A program made the position numbers and the translations under genes. Source: Prevotella sp. E13-27 (GTDB taxonomy: Bacteria > Bacteroidota > Bacteroidia > Bacteroidales > Bacteroidaceae). From it: DNA of 64,000 nt. Positions 45,050 through 52,954 of this stretch are shown in pieces (positions within the stretch are counted from its first letter, which is position 1; the number at the start of each line of letters is the position of its first letter). Under the pieces are notes generated by a model, which was not told the DNA's origin, searched no databases, and saw only the letters and a program-made list of their open reading frames with translations. The stretch lies in NCBI RefSeq assembly GCF_023217965.1, contig NZ_JALPSC010000001.1, forward strand, positions 1,550,001 to 1,614,000, read 5' to 3'.

Positions 45050-46519
45050 ATGAGAAAAAAATGCCTGCTTCTATTCATATGGATTGGTTCTTGTGCCGCA
45101 TTGGCACAGACCAATCCTTTTTTAAATGATTTCAATAAGTTCAAGAACGGTATCCAGTCGGATTACAGAAAGTTTCTGGATGAGGCCAATCGTAACTATG
45201 CGAAGTTGCTGAGGGGAGAATGGAAAGAACAAAGCTCAGAACAGCCCCTACAACGTCCAAAAGATAAAGGACCTGTTCCTGTTATCGCAGATGATGACCT
45301 TTCCACCAAGCCTGTTAAGAGCAATCCTATCGTCATAGAAGAGGCATTTAGCATGCCTGTCATTAAGGAACAGCCCAAGCCGATTATACCGATTGAAGAA
45401 CAAAAGCACGATAGTGAACCTACGGTTACCTTCCAGTTCTTTGGAACGCCGATGAAGGTTCGCTTCAGTTCCTCGCAGACTGCAACCTTGGCAACCTGCT
45501 CAAAGGAAAGCGTTGCCAATGCGTGGGAACAGTTGACAAAATGTGATTATAACAACACACTGTTCGACTGTCTGCAACTCAGGGAAAAACACAGAATGAA
45601 TGACTGGGCATACCTGATGATGCTGGACAGTTTGTCTGCGGCTTGTACAAAAAAGGGAAGTCATGAGGCTACTCTCACAATGAGCTATCTGTACCAGCAG
45701 TCTGGCTATAAGATGCGCCTGGGTATTGCTGAACGTAGGTTATATCTGTTGTTTGCCTCAAATCAGTTGCTTTATGATTGGATATATTATAATATAGGTG
45801 GAACGAATTATTTCGTCTATGGTAAGAAAAAAGACATTAGAAACTTGCAGATGTGCGATGCCGCCTTTCCACAAGAGCAAGAATTGTCACTTTGGATGCC
45901 CCAGCCACTTAAATTGGATTATCAGCCCACTCAGATGAGAAGGCTCGTCTCAGAAAAATATCCTGAGATGGCACTTGAGATACAGGTAAACAAGAACATG
46001 GTGGACTTCTTGAGCAAGTATCCCTCTTCAGCTGCTGATGGTAATGAGATGACACGATGGGCCATTTTGGCAAAGACACCTTTTGAACAAGAGGTAAGTA
46101 AGCCATTGCTGAGTGCTATCAAATATATCGTGAATGGACTAAGTGAGCAGGAAGCTGTAAGAAAACTTCTTAACTGGACACAGACGGCATTTGTCTATAA
46201 ACTGGACAATGAGGTATGGGGATATGACCGTGCATTCTTTCCTGTGGAAACGCTTTTCTATCCTTATTGCGACTGCGAGGATCGTAGTATCTTGCTTTCA
46301 AGAATCATCGCCGATGTATTAGGACTGGAAAGTATTCTGGTATTATATCCAGGACATCTTGCCATAGCAGTTAATTTCCATGAGCATGCTGACGGCGACT
46401 ATATTGAGTTTGAAGGAAAACGCTTCGTGGTGTGCGACCCTACATATATAGGCGCTCCGATAGGAATGACTATGCCTGGCATGGACAACGAAAAAGCAAA
46501 GGCCATTATAATCAAATAA
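45050..46519 (+). CDS. Secreted transglutaminase-like protein
   Basis: 489 residues. Signal peptide (CLLLFIWIGSCAALAQ). A basic/proline-rich linker (about 60-125) leads to a helical middle part and a C-terminal transglutaminase-like core. The Cys (PYCDCEDRSILLSRI; Cys about 407 or 409), the His (GHLAIAVNF, about 437) and the Asp (FVVCDPTYIGAPIG, about 465) are in the order of the papain-like catalytic triad. Such domains act as transglutaminases, proteases or deamidases; which applies here cannot be read. It lies 27 nt after the small secreted-protein gene and, with the divergent operon, suggests covalent processing or crosslinking of surface proteins. That is inference from context. Confidence 0.75.
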   Translation: MRKKCLLLFIWIGSCAALAQTNPFLNDFNKFKNGIQSDYRKFLDEANRNYAKLLRGEWKEQSSEQPLQRPKDKGPVPVIADDDLSTKPVKSNPIVIEEAFSMPVIKEQPKPIIPIEEQKHDSEPTVTFQFFGTPMKVRFSSSQTATLATCSKESVANAWEQLTKCDYNNTLFDCLQLREKHRMNDWAYLMMLDSLSAACTKKGSHEATLTMSYLYQQSGYKMRLGIAERRLYLLFASNQLLYDWIYYNIGGTNYFVYGKKKDIRNLQMCDAAFPQEQELSLWMPQPLKLDYQPTQMRRLVSEKYPEMALEIQVNKNMVDFLSKYPSSAADGNEMTRWAILAKTPFEQEVSKPLLSAIKYIVNGLSEQEAVRKLLNWTQTAFVYKLDNEVWGYDRAFFPVETLFYPYCDCEDRSILLSRIIADVLGLESILVLYPGHLAIAVNFHEHADGDYIEFEGKRFVVCDPTYIGAPIGMTMPGMDNEKAKAIIIK

Positions 46520-46545
46520 GAATGTTGTGTCTTTTGCCAAGTGTT

Positions 46546-46654
46546 AGCGTTTAATAAGAATGCTCTGAGCGTTTAATAAGAACACTCAGAGCATTTAATT
46601 AGAATACTCATTGCATTTCAAGAGATGCTCATCGCATTTCATTGAGCTGCTCAG
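46546..46654. repeat. 22-nt repeat array, five units
   Basis: Units start near 46546, 46568, 46590, 46612 and 46633: AGCGTTTAATAAGAATGCTC, AGCGTTTAATAAGAACACTC and three increasingly diverged copies. The period is 22 nt (one unit 21). Each unit can form a small hairpin. It lies between convergent genes (stops at 46519 and 46671), so it may help end both transcripts. Same family as 4520-4587. Confidence 0.75.
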
Positions 46655-46670
46655 AGAAGACAGCTGTTTT

Positions 46671-47675
46671 CTATTTCACCTCCCAGATATCGTTGGTCTC
46701 GAGGAGTTCAGCGAAGTTGTGGTACTTCTTCTGAGCTGATACCTCTTCAAGCTGTGCATAGACAGCGTCGTTGTAGGTAGGAGCATCGACGTCACGGATG
46801 ACACCGAGGGCGATGGGGAATCCATCTTCTGGAGTCATCATGGCGAGCTTCAGCTGCAGGGTGTTGTCCTCGCACTTCGCATCGTGAACGAGTACATCGT
46901 CGATGGTGTAGCCGTCCTTACCGATCTCAACCACCTTCAGTCCGAAGCCCTGCTGTACCAGTCCGAACTCATTGTTCTCGCCGAACACCAGCTTCTCACC
47001 GTGCTTCACATAGATGGCGTTCTTCTTACGGCCCTCGTTGTTGTAAACCACATCGTGGCAGTGGTCGTTGAAGATCACACAGTTCTGCAGAACCTCAGTT
47101 ACGCTGGCACCTTTGTGCTCGTAAGCAGCCTTCAGTACCTCTACTGTACCCTTGGCATCGGTAGCCACGCAGCGTGCGAAGAAGTGTCCGCGTGCACCAA
47201 AGCAGAGCTCAGCTGGGCGGAATGGATCCTCTACAGTGCCGTAAGGGCTCGACTTAGATACGAAGCCACGAGGTGAGGTAGGTGAGTACTGACCCTTGGT
47301 AAGACCGTAGATACGGTTGTTGAGCAGGATCATGTTAAGGTCTATGTTACGACGATTTGCGTGGATAAAATGGTTACCACCGATAGCCAGTCCGTCGCCA
47401 TCACCTGATACCTGCCATACGGTGAGGTTTGGGTTAGCCACCTTTACACCAGTAGCGATGGCAGCAGCACGACCGTGGATGGTGTTCATGCCGTAGGTAG
47501 CCATGTAGTGGGGCAGACGGCTGGAACAACCGATACCAGAGATAACTGCTACGTTCTCGGGAGCTACGCCAATCTCGGCCATAGCCTTATGGAGTGAAGC
47601 CAGGAAGAAGTGGTCGCCGCAACCAGGGCACCAACGAGGCTGGCCTTTCTTAAAATCTTGTGCTGTATAACTCAT
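46671..47675 (-). CDS. korB: 2-oxoacid:ferredoxin oxidoreductase, beta subunit
   Basis: 334 residues from MSYTAQDFKKGQPRW. It binds thiamine diphosphate and, with the alpha subunit, oxidises a 2-oxoacid (2-oxoglutarate or a related acid) to acyl-CoA, passing electrons to ferredoxin. Motifs: the CPGCGDHFF cysteine pair (about 17-20), the thiamine-diphosphate site VSGDGDGLAIGGNHFIHA, and ILLNNRIYGLTKGQYSPTS. An in-frame start at 47738 would add MSSAKSVVEKKS..., which is the translated end of the repeat element, so it is rejected. The partner korA lies 583 nt upstream, separated by the inserted element 47716-48226. Start at 47675 keeps 40 nt between the element and the gene. Confidence 0.93.
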   Translation of the reverse strand: MSYTAQDFKKGQPRWCPGCGDHFFLASLHKAMAEIGVAPENVAVISGIGCSSRLPHYMATYGMNTIHGRAAAIATGVKVANPNLTVWQVSGDGDGLAIGGNHFIHANRRNIDLNMILLNNRIYGLTKGQYSPTSPRGFVSKSSPYGTVEDPFRPAELCFGARGHFFARCVATDAKGTVEVLKAAYEHKGASVTEVLQNCVIFNDHCHDVVYNNEGRKKNAIYVKHGEKLVFGENNEFGLVQQGFGLKVVEIGKDGYTIDDVLVHDAKCEDNTLQLKLAMMTPEDGFPIALGVIRDVDAPTYNDAVYAQLEEVSAQKKYHNFAELLETNDIWEVK

Positions 47676-47715
47676 AATACTAATTATTATTTTACCACTT
47701 ATTGATTTTTTTTCT

Positions 47716-48226
47716 ACCACAGATTTCGCAGATGACACAGATTTTATTTTCGATTATTTTTGGATTTCACTGATTCCTCTATGTCTTGCAGAGATCGCAA
47801 AACGCTCAAATTCTAATGACGTGTTGCCAAAATTGATAAGCATAGCGACTTCATAACCTGCAACCTTTGCATAGTTAATGGCTTGTGAGCGATGTATATC
47901 ATCCAATTCATTTACCGCTTTCAATTCAACTATAATCTTGTCGTAACAGATAAAATCGGGAACGAATTGTGTTTTCAACTGAACGTTGCGATAATTTGCA
48001 TGTATTGGTTGCTCACGCACAAATGGAATTTTAAGTGCAAGCAATTCCTGCTCAAGTGCATCCTGATACACTTTCTCAGTAAACCCACATCCAAAATATC
48101 TATGTACAGCCATTGCTGCACCGATAATGTCATGTGTTTCCTGCTTATAAATAAAATTTTCCATTACTCTGCGTAATCCTATAAAATCGAAAAATAAAAA
48201 TCTGTTTAATCAGCGTAATCTGTGGT
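47716..48226. mobile_element. 511-bp inverted-repeat element carrying a GxxExxY gene, inside the kor operon
   Basis: The left end ACCACAGATTTCGCAGATGA and the reversed right end ACCACAGATTACGCTGATTA start inverted repeats that stay similar for about 55 bp (both run on through an ATTTTCGATT stretch). The gene 47754-48164 fills the inside. The element separates korA from korB, which are normally adjacent. Four gene-less relatives occur at 535-757, 5451-5592, 7176-7346 and 19421-19525. No transposase is encoded, so movement would need help. Confidence 0.72.
47754..48164 (-). CDS. GxxExxY family protein (PD-(D/E)xK nuclease-like fold)
   Basis: 136 residues. The naming motif is GFTEKVY (about residues 28-34) in VHRYFGCGFTEKVYQDALEQ. 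A PD-(D/E)xK-like set follows: FVPDFICYDKIIVELKAV (about 70-87), with the Asp and the E-x-K at the expected spacing, then INYAKVAGYEVAMLINFG. The family is widespread and uncharacterised; the fold predicts nuclease activity. The gene lies wholly inside the inverted-repeat element 47716-48226, and such genes are often set in repetitive DNA in Bacteroidetes. It may be what lets the element persist or move; that is inference. It would be transcribed with kor if read-through occurs. Confidence 0.88.
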   Translation of the reverse strand: MENFIYKQETHDIIGAAMAVHRYFGCGFTEKVYQDALEQELLALKIPFVREQPIHANYRNVQLKTQFVPDFICYDKIIVELKAVNELDDIHRSQAINYAKVAGYEVAMLINFGNTSLEFERFAISARHRGISEIQK

Positions 48227-48257
48227 TGTTTAAAAAATACGCGGTTGTTTTAAATTA

Positions 48258-50105
48258 TTACTTGTTGATAATCTCTTCGAAGGCGTTGACAAGTTCTTCT
48301 ACTACGAATGGCTGACCCTTGACCTGGTTGAACTGGTAAGGTACGAAGCCGTCGACCTTCATGCGGAGGTAAGCAGCGAGCTGACCCATGTTTTGCTCGG
48401 CTACAACTACTTTCTTGTACTTCTTCAGTACGTCGGCAGTGTTCTTTGGCAGTGGGTTCAGATACTTGAACTGAGCCTGAGCTACCTTGTAACCCTTAGC
48501 ACGGAGTTCGTCCATAGCAGAGTGCAGGTGGCCGTAAGTAGAACCGAAGCCTACGATCAGCAGGTTGGCATCCTGTACGTCGCCGTCAACCTCGAGGTCG
48601 GGCACCTGGATGTTGTCAATCTTCTGCTGGCGCAGACGAGTCATCAGGTCGTGGTTCTCTGGGTTGGTAGAGATAGCACCTGTCTCAGAGTCCTTCTCAA
48701 GTCCGCCGAGGATGTGAGTGAATCCCTCACGACCAGGAACAGCCCAGTAGCGGGTGCCGTTCTCAGCACGCATATATGGAGTCCACTTACCCTTCAGCTC
48801 CTCAGGAACGTATGGAGGATTGATAGCATCGAGCTTTGCCATCTCTGGCAGGCGGAAAGCGCCTGAGCCGTTAGCGATGAAGGCATCGGTGAGCAGTACT
48901 ACGGGAGTCATGTGCTCCAGTGCTATCTTTGCAGCCTGATAAGCAGCATCGAAGCAGTCTGTGGGACTTGTTGCTGCCATCACTGGCATTGGGCTCTCAC
49001 CGTTACGGCCGAACAGTGCCTGCAGCAGGTCGGTCTGCTCACTCTTGGTTGGCAGACCAGTAGCTGGACCACCACGCTGTACATCGAGAACAACCAATGG
49101 AAGCTCCATGATAACAGCCAGGTTCATTGCCTCGCTCTTCAGACAGATGCCAGGACCAGAGGTTGAGGTAACACCGAGTGCACCTGCGAATGAAGCACCG
49201 AGTGCTGAGGCGCAACCAGAAATCTCATCCTCGCACTGTACGGTAATCACACCGCATGACTTGTGCTTAGAGAGCTCGTGGAGCACGTCGGTAGCAGGAG
49301 TGATAGGATAAGAACCCAGGTAGAGACGCAGGCCTGCTTTCTCGGCAGCTGCGATGAAACCATAGGCTGTAGCCTTGTTACCTGTGATGTCCATATAACG
49401 ACCCGGCTTCTTCTCCTTTGACTCCACGCGGTAGCGGTTGATGGTAGAAGAGTGGGTGTTATGACCGTAGTCATAGCCAGCCTGGATTACCTTGATGTTT
49501 GCTTCGGCAATGGCAGGCTTCTTTGCGAACTTCTCGCGCAGGAAGTTGCCAACGAGCTCGAGGTCGCGGTCGAAGAGCCAGCAAACGAGTCCGAGGGCGA
49601 ACATATTGCGGCACTTCAGCATTGACTTGTTGTCCATGCCGGTGTCAGCAAGACAGTCCTTAACCATTGTGGTGAGTGGACACTGGATTACGTGGTCGGG
49701 GTCTATGCCCATCTCGCCAAGATAGTCCTCACTGCTGAACTGAGCTTTCTCAAGGTCTTTCGGACCAAACGAGTCGGTGTCGATGATGATTGTTGCACCG
49801 GGCTTAGCATAGCGATACTGTGTTTTCAGTGCGGCAGCATTCATGGCTACCAGTACGTCGCACTTATCGCCAGGGGTATAGACCTTGCCTGCGCCGATGT
49901 GCACCTGGAAACCGCTGACACCCGTCAGTGAACCTTGCGGGGCGCGGATGTCTGCTGGATAGTCGGGGAATGTTGAGATACCGTTACCTACCGTAGCTGA
50001 GACGGTAGAAAAGATGTTTCCGGCAAGCTGCATGCCATCACCGGAGTCGCCTGAAAAACGCACAACCACCTGGTTGAGCTCTTTCACTTCCAAATTTTCA
50101 GCCAT
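48258..50105 (-). CDS. korA: 2-oxoacid:ferredoxin oxidoreductase, alpha subunit (gamma-alpha fusion)
   Basis: 615 residues. The N-terminal part is the gamma domain (VVRFSGDSGDGMQLAGNIFS, about residues 13-32; YPADIRAPQGSL). The larger part is the alpha (pyrimidine-binding) domain, with YLGSYPITPATDVLHELSKH and EDEISGCASALGASFAGAL; the C-terminal domain has VGFGSTYGHLHSAMDELRAK. With korB it forms the oxidoreductase that makes acyl-CoA and reduced ferredoxin, and in the anabolic direction fixes CO2 into 2-oxoglutarate. It is upstream of korB on the minus strand, with the GxxExxY element between. 2-oxoglutarate versus another 2-oxoacid cannot be told from sequence by eye. Confidence 0.94.
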   Translation of the reverse strand: MAENLEVKELNQVVVRFSGDSGDGMQLAGNIFSTVSATVGNGISTFPDYPADIRAPQGSLTGVSGFQVHIGAGKVYTPGDKCDVLVAMNAAALKTQYRYAKPGATIIIDTDSFGPKDLEKAQFSSEDYLGEMGIDPDHVIQCPLTTMVKDCLADTGMDNKSMLKCRNMFALGLVCWLFDRDLELVGNFLREKFAKKPAIAEANIKVIQAGYDYGHNTHSSTINRYRVESKEKKPGRYMDITGNKATAYGFIAAAEKAGLRLYLGSYPITPATDVLHELSKHKSCGVITVQCEDEISGCASALGASFAGALGVTSTSGPGICLKSEAMNLAVIMELPLVVLDVQRGGPATGLPTKSEQTDLLQALFGRNGESPMPVMAATSPTDCFDAAYQAAKIALEHMTPVVLLTDAFIANGSGAFRLPEMAKLDAINPPYVPEELKGKWTPYMRAENGTRYWAVPGREGFTHILGGLEKDSETGAISTNPENHDLMTRLRQQKIDNIQVPDLEVDGDVQDANLLIVGFGSTYGHLHSAMDELRAKGYKVAQAQFKYLNPLPKNTADVLKKYKKVVVAEQNMGQLAAYLRMKVDGFVPYQFNQVKGQPFVVEELVNAFEEIINK

Positions 50106-50311
50106 AACAAAATTGTGTTATAAAATAAAAAAGTAATGTCTGTCTATCCTGTGTTGAACCTTAAAAGTACTAACTTTTAGAGTTATCGGCTGCAAATTTC
50201 GGAAACTTTGTTGAGACTGCAAAACTTTTATCGTCTAAATTGCTTGATATATGATAAAAAATACCATAATCTGTTTGAAAACAGTGTGGAACGCCAACAA
50301 ATAAAACAAAG

Positions 50312-50344
50312 TGGCCTGCCACAGTTGAGTCATGTGGCAGGCCA
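50312..50344 (-). terminator. Rho-independent terminator of ackA
   Basis: A 12-bp perfect stem, TGGCCTGCCACA (50312-50323) with TGTGGCAGGCCA (50333-50344), and a 9-nt loop. On the minus strand it is followed by CTTTGTTTTATTTG. It lies 38 nt past the ackA stop. Confidence 0.88.
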
Positions 50345-50382
50345 TATAGAAGATTATTTGTAAACCTCTTAATAGCTGTGTT

Positions 50383-51573
50383 TTACAGGAGGTTCATAGT
50401 GTCGGTGGCAATCATCAGCTCCTCGTCGGTAGGAATGACTACAACCTTTACTTTTGAGTCGTCGGCAGAGATGATTGCCTCTTCGCCGCGAACCTGATTC
50501 TTTGCATCGTCGAACTTCACACCGAGGAACTCCAGACCTTCGCATACGGCAGAACGCATGCCTATCTGGTTCTCACCTACGCCGGCAGTGAACACGATAA
50601 CGTCAACACCGCCCATAGCAGCAGCGTATGCACCGATGTATTTCTTTATGCGATAGAAATACATGTCCTGAGCCAGTACGGCACGTGGCTCACCAGCCTT
50701 GGCTGCATTTTCCACGTCGCGCATGTCGCTTGAGCCTCCTGTGATACCGGCAACACCACTCTTCTTGTTGAGCAGGTTGCTCATACCATCGGCATCGAGA
50801 CCGAGCTTCTTCTGAAGGAAGGTGACTGCGCCACCGTCGATGTCGCCAGAGCGTGTACCCATGACAAGACCTTCAAGTGGGGTGAGACCCATTGACGTAT
50901 CTATGCACTTTCCGTCAACGACAGCTGCGATAGAACCGCCATTACCGATGTGACAGGTGATGACCTTGGTACCTTCAGTCTTCATGCCGAGGAACTCTAA
51001 CGCGCGTGCAGATACATAGCGGTGAGAGGTTCCGTGGAAGCCATAGCGGCGAACACCATACTTCTCGTAATACTCGTAAGGAATAGCATACATATATGCC
51101 TTGGCAGGCATGGTCTGATGGAAAGCAGTGTCGAACACGCCTACCTGTGGCAGACCAGGCATAAGCTCCTTAACAGCGTTGACACCCTTCAGGTTTGCAG
51201 GGTTGTGCAGTGGGGCCAAGTCGCTGACAGCCTCAAATGCAGCCAGCACCTCGTCGGTGAGGAGCACAGACTTGTTGAACTTCTCGCCGCCGTGCACCAT
51301 GCGGTGACCTACGGCATCAATCTCCTTCAAATCCTTGATAACACCAATCTCTGGATCGGTGAGCAAAGAGAAGATGAACTTCACACCCTCTGTATGCTCG
51401 GGTATGTCGTGCATAATCTGCTTCTTCTCGCCGTTAGCGAGCTTCACCTTAACGAAAGCGCCGTCAAGACCTACGCGCTCTGCGCCACCGCTTGTCATCA
51501 CACTCTTATCGTCCATGTTGTACAAAGCGTACTTGATTGACGATGAACCGCAATTCAATACTAATATTTTCAT
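50383..51573 (-). CDS. ackA: Acetate kinase
   Basis: 396 residues, normal length. It interconverts acetyl phosphate plus ADP and acetate plus ATP. Motifs: ILVLNCGSSSIKYALY at the N terminus, FDTAFHQTMPAKAYMYAIP in the middle, HIGNGGSIAAVVDGKCIDTS (phosphate binding) and FTAGVGENQIGMRSAVC near the end. It lies downstream of pta on the minus strand, in the usual pta-ackA order, with a 134-nt gap holding an inverted pair of GC-rich repeats. A strong terminator follows. Gives ATP from acetyl-CoA made by the oxidoreductases. Confidence 0.97.
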   Translation of the reverse strand: MKILVLNCGSSSIKYALYNMDDKSVMTSGGAERVGLDGAFVKVKLANGEKKQIMHDIPEHTEGVKFIFSLLTDPEIGVIKDLKEIDAVGHRMVHGGEKFNKSVLLTDEVLAAFEAVSDLAPLHNPANLKGVNAVKELMPGLPQVGVFDTAFHQTMPAKAYMYAIPYEYYEKYGVRRYGFHGTSHRYVSARALEFLGMKTEGTKVITCHIGNGGSIAAVVDGKCIDTSMGLTPLEGLVMGTRSGDIDGGAVTFLQKKLGLDADGMSNLLNKKSGVAGITGGSSDMRDVENAAKAGEPRAVLAQDMYFYRIKKYIGAYAAAMGGVDVIVFTAGVGENQIGMRSAVCEGLEFLGVKFDDAKNQVRGEEAIISADDSKVKVVVIPTDEELMIATDTMNLL

Positions 51574-51580
51574 AATTATC

Positions 51581-51706
51581 GACCCCCTCCCAGCCTCCCC
51601 CTGTATGGGGAGGAGTATTTACCAATAGGAGTTATAGGGGCATTCTTTAAATGATTATTCTAATTGTATCCACTCCCCTCCATACAGGGAGGGGTTGGGG
51701 GTGGGT
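51581..51706. repeat. Inverted pair of GC-rich palindromic repeats between pta and ackA
   Basis: Copies at 51581-51616 (CCTCCCCCTGTATGGGGAGG) and 51671-51706 (CTCCCCTCCATACAGGGAGG then TTGGGGGTGGG) lie in opposite orientation around about 54 AT-rich bases. Same family as 8731-8762 and 60056-60166. It fills nearly the whole pta-ackA gap. Confidence 0.75.
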
Positions 51707-51707
51707 C

Positions 51708-52718
51708 TTACTTCTTGGCGTCCATTGCCTGACAAGCAGTGATGGCAACGAGGTAGTAGATGTCCTCTACAGAGCAACCACGGCTCAGGTCGTTGACAGG
51801 ACGAGCGATACCCTGAAGGATAGGACCGATAGCAGTAGCACCAGCGAGACGCTGAACCAGCTTATAAGCGATGTTTCCTACCTCGAGGCAAGGCATAACC
51901 AGTACGTTAGCCTTACCGGCAATCTCTGAACCAGGAGCCTTCTTCGTGCCTACAGATGGAACGAGGGCGGCATCAGCCTGCAGCTCACCATCAATCTTCA
52001 GTGATGGGTCAAGCTCCTTAGCCAGCTTAGTAGCTTCTACCACCTTGTCAACAACCTCGTGAGAAGCGCTACCCTTTGTAGAGAAGCTGAGCATTGCTAC
52101 GCGTGGGTCTGCAAAGCCTGCAACAGACTTTGCTGTCTGTGCTGTGCAAACGGCAATCTGACTAAGCTGGTTAGCATCGGGCATTGGAGTTACGGCAACG
52201 TCGCCAAATACCAATACACCATTCTCACCATACTCGGGTTTGTCGGTAATCATAAGCATTGCACCGCTGACGCATGTGATGCCAGGAGCGCACTTGATAA
52301 TCTGCAGAGCAGGACGCAGTGTCTCACCTGTTGTAGAGAGCGCACCTGAGATCTGACCGTCGGCACCCTCGGTCTTGATGATCATACAACCAAGATAGAG
52401 AGGATCCTTTACCAACTCGCGAGCCTTCTCGATGGTCATACCCTTCTTCTCACGCAGTTTGGTGAGCAGCTGTGCCATCTCTTCGCTCTTCTCATAGTTC
52501 AGCGGGTCGATGAGTGTTGCCTTGTCAATGTTTGTCAGACCCTTCTCTTTTGCAAGAGCGTGAACCTTCTCTGGGTTACCGATAAGGATAAGGTCGGCAA
52601 TGTCGTCTGCCAATACACGGTCGGCAGCACAAAGTGTGCGCTCCTCTTCTGCTTCGGGGAGTACGATGCGCTGCTTGTTGCTCTTAGCACGCGCAATAAT
52701 CTGTTCAATTAATCCCAT
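51708..52718 (-). CDS. pta: Phosphate acetyltransferase
   Basis: 336 residues, the short form without an N-terminal regulatory domain. It interconverts acetyl-CoA plus phosphate and acetyl phosphate plus CoA. Motifs: RIVLPEAEEERTLCAADRVL near the start, DPLYLGCMIIKTEGADGQIS with GALSTTGETLRPALQIIK in the middle, and GPILQGIARPVNDLSRGCSV near the end. First gene of the pta-ackA pair; together they form acetate and ATP. A TACTTTTG box lies 44 nt upstream and overlaps the T run of a terminator belonging to the gene before it. Confidence 0.96.
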   Translation of the reverse strand: MGLIEQIIARAKSNKQRIVLPEAEEERTLCAADRVLADDIADLILIGNPEKVHALAKEKGLTNIDKATLIDPLNYEKSEEMAQLLTKLREKKGMTIEKARELVKDPLYLGCMIIKTEGADGQISGALSTTGETLRPALQIIKCAPGITCVSGAMLMITDKPEYGENGVLVFGDVAVTPMPDANQLSQIAVCTAQTAKSVAGFADPRVAMLSFSTKGSASHEVVDKVVEATKLAKELDPSLKIDGELQADAALVPSVGTKKAPGSEIAGKANVLVMPCLEVGNIAYKLVQRLAGATAIGPILQGIARPVNDLSRGCSVEDIYYLVAITACQAMDAKK

Positions 52719-52761
52719 AGTTTGTTGATTTGTTAAAATATAGATTTGTATATACTGCTTG

Positions 52762-52769
52762 CAAAAGTA
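52762..52769 (-). promoter_or_regulatory. -7 box (TACTTTTG) of pta
   Basis: TACTTTTG on the minus strand, 43 nt before the pta start, immediately after the terminator stem 52776-52810. Confidence 0.6.
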
Positions 52770-52775
52770 GTAAAA

Positions 52776-52810
52776 AAATATCTGAATAACATAGTGCCAT
52801 TCAGATATTT
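52776..52810 (-). terminator. Rho-independent terminator upstream of pta
   Basis: AAATATCTGAAT (52776-52787) pairs perfectly with ATTCAGATATTT (52799-52810) around an 11-nt loop. On the minus strand a run of T residues follows. It ends transcription from 52933-53472. Confidence 0.85.
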
Positions 52811-52825
52811 AATAATATTTTAGTG

Positions 52826-52954
52826 TTATGACTGAATTGTTGACAGCATCAGGCGTATTTCGTCGAACGTTACATCCTCGGGGCACAGCGCTTTAATGGC
52901 GGTAGTCCCCTGGTCTGTGCCCACCATACGTATCACGCGGAGAATGGCCTGCTG
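52826..52954 (-). pseudogene. Possible C-terminal remnant of an unidentified gene
   Basis: An open stretch of 42 codons on the minus strand after a TAG at 52955-52957 reads like a protein end (QQAILRVIRMVGTDQGTTAI then CPEDVTFDEIRLMLSTIQS) and stops at 52826. It overlaps the last codons of the C_GCAxxG gene in another frame. Only an internal ATG could start it, giving 33 residues. I do not recognise it; it could be a remnant or chance. Confidence 0.3.
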
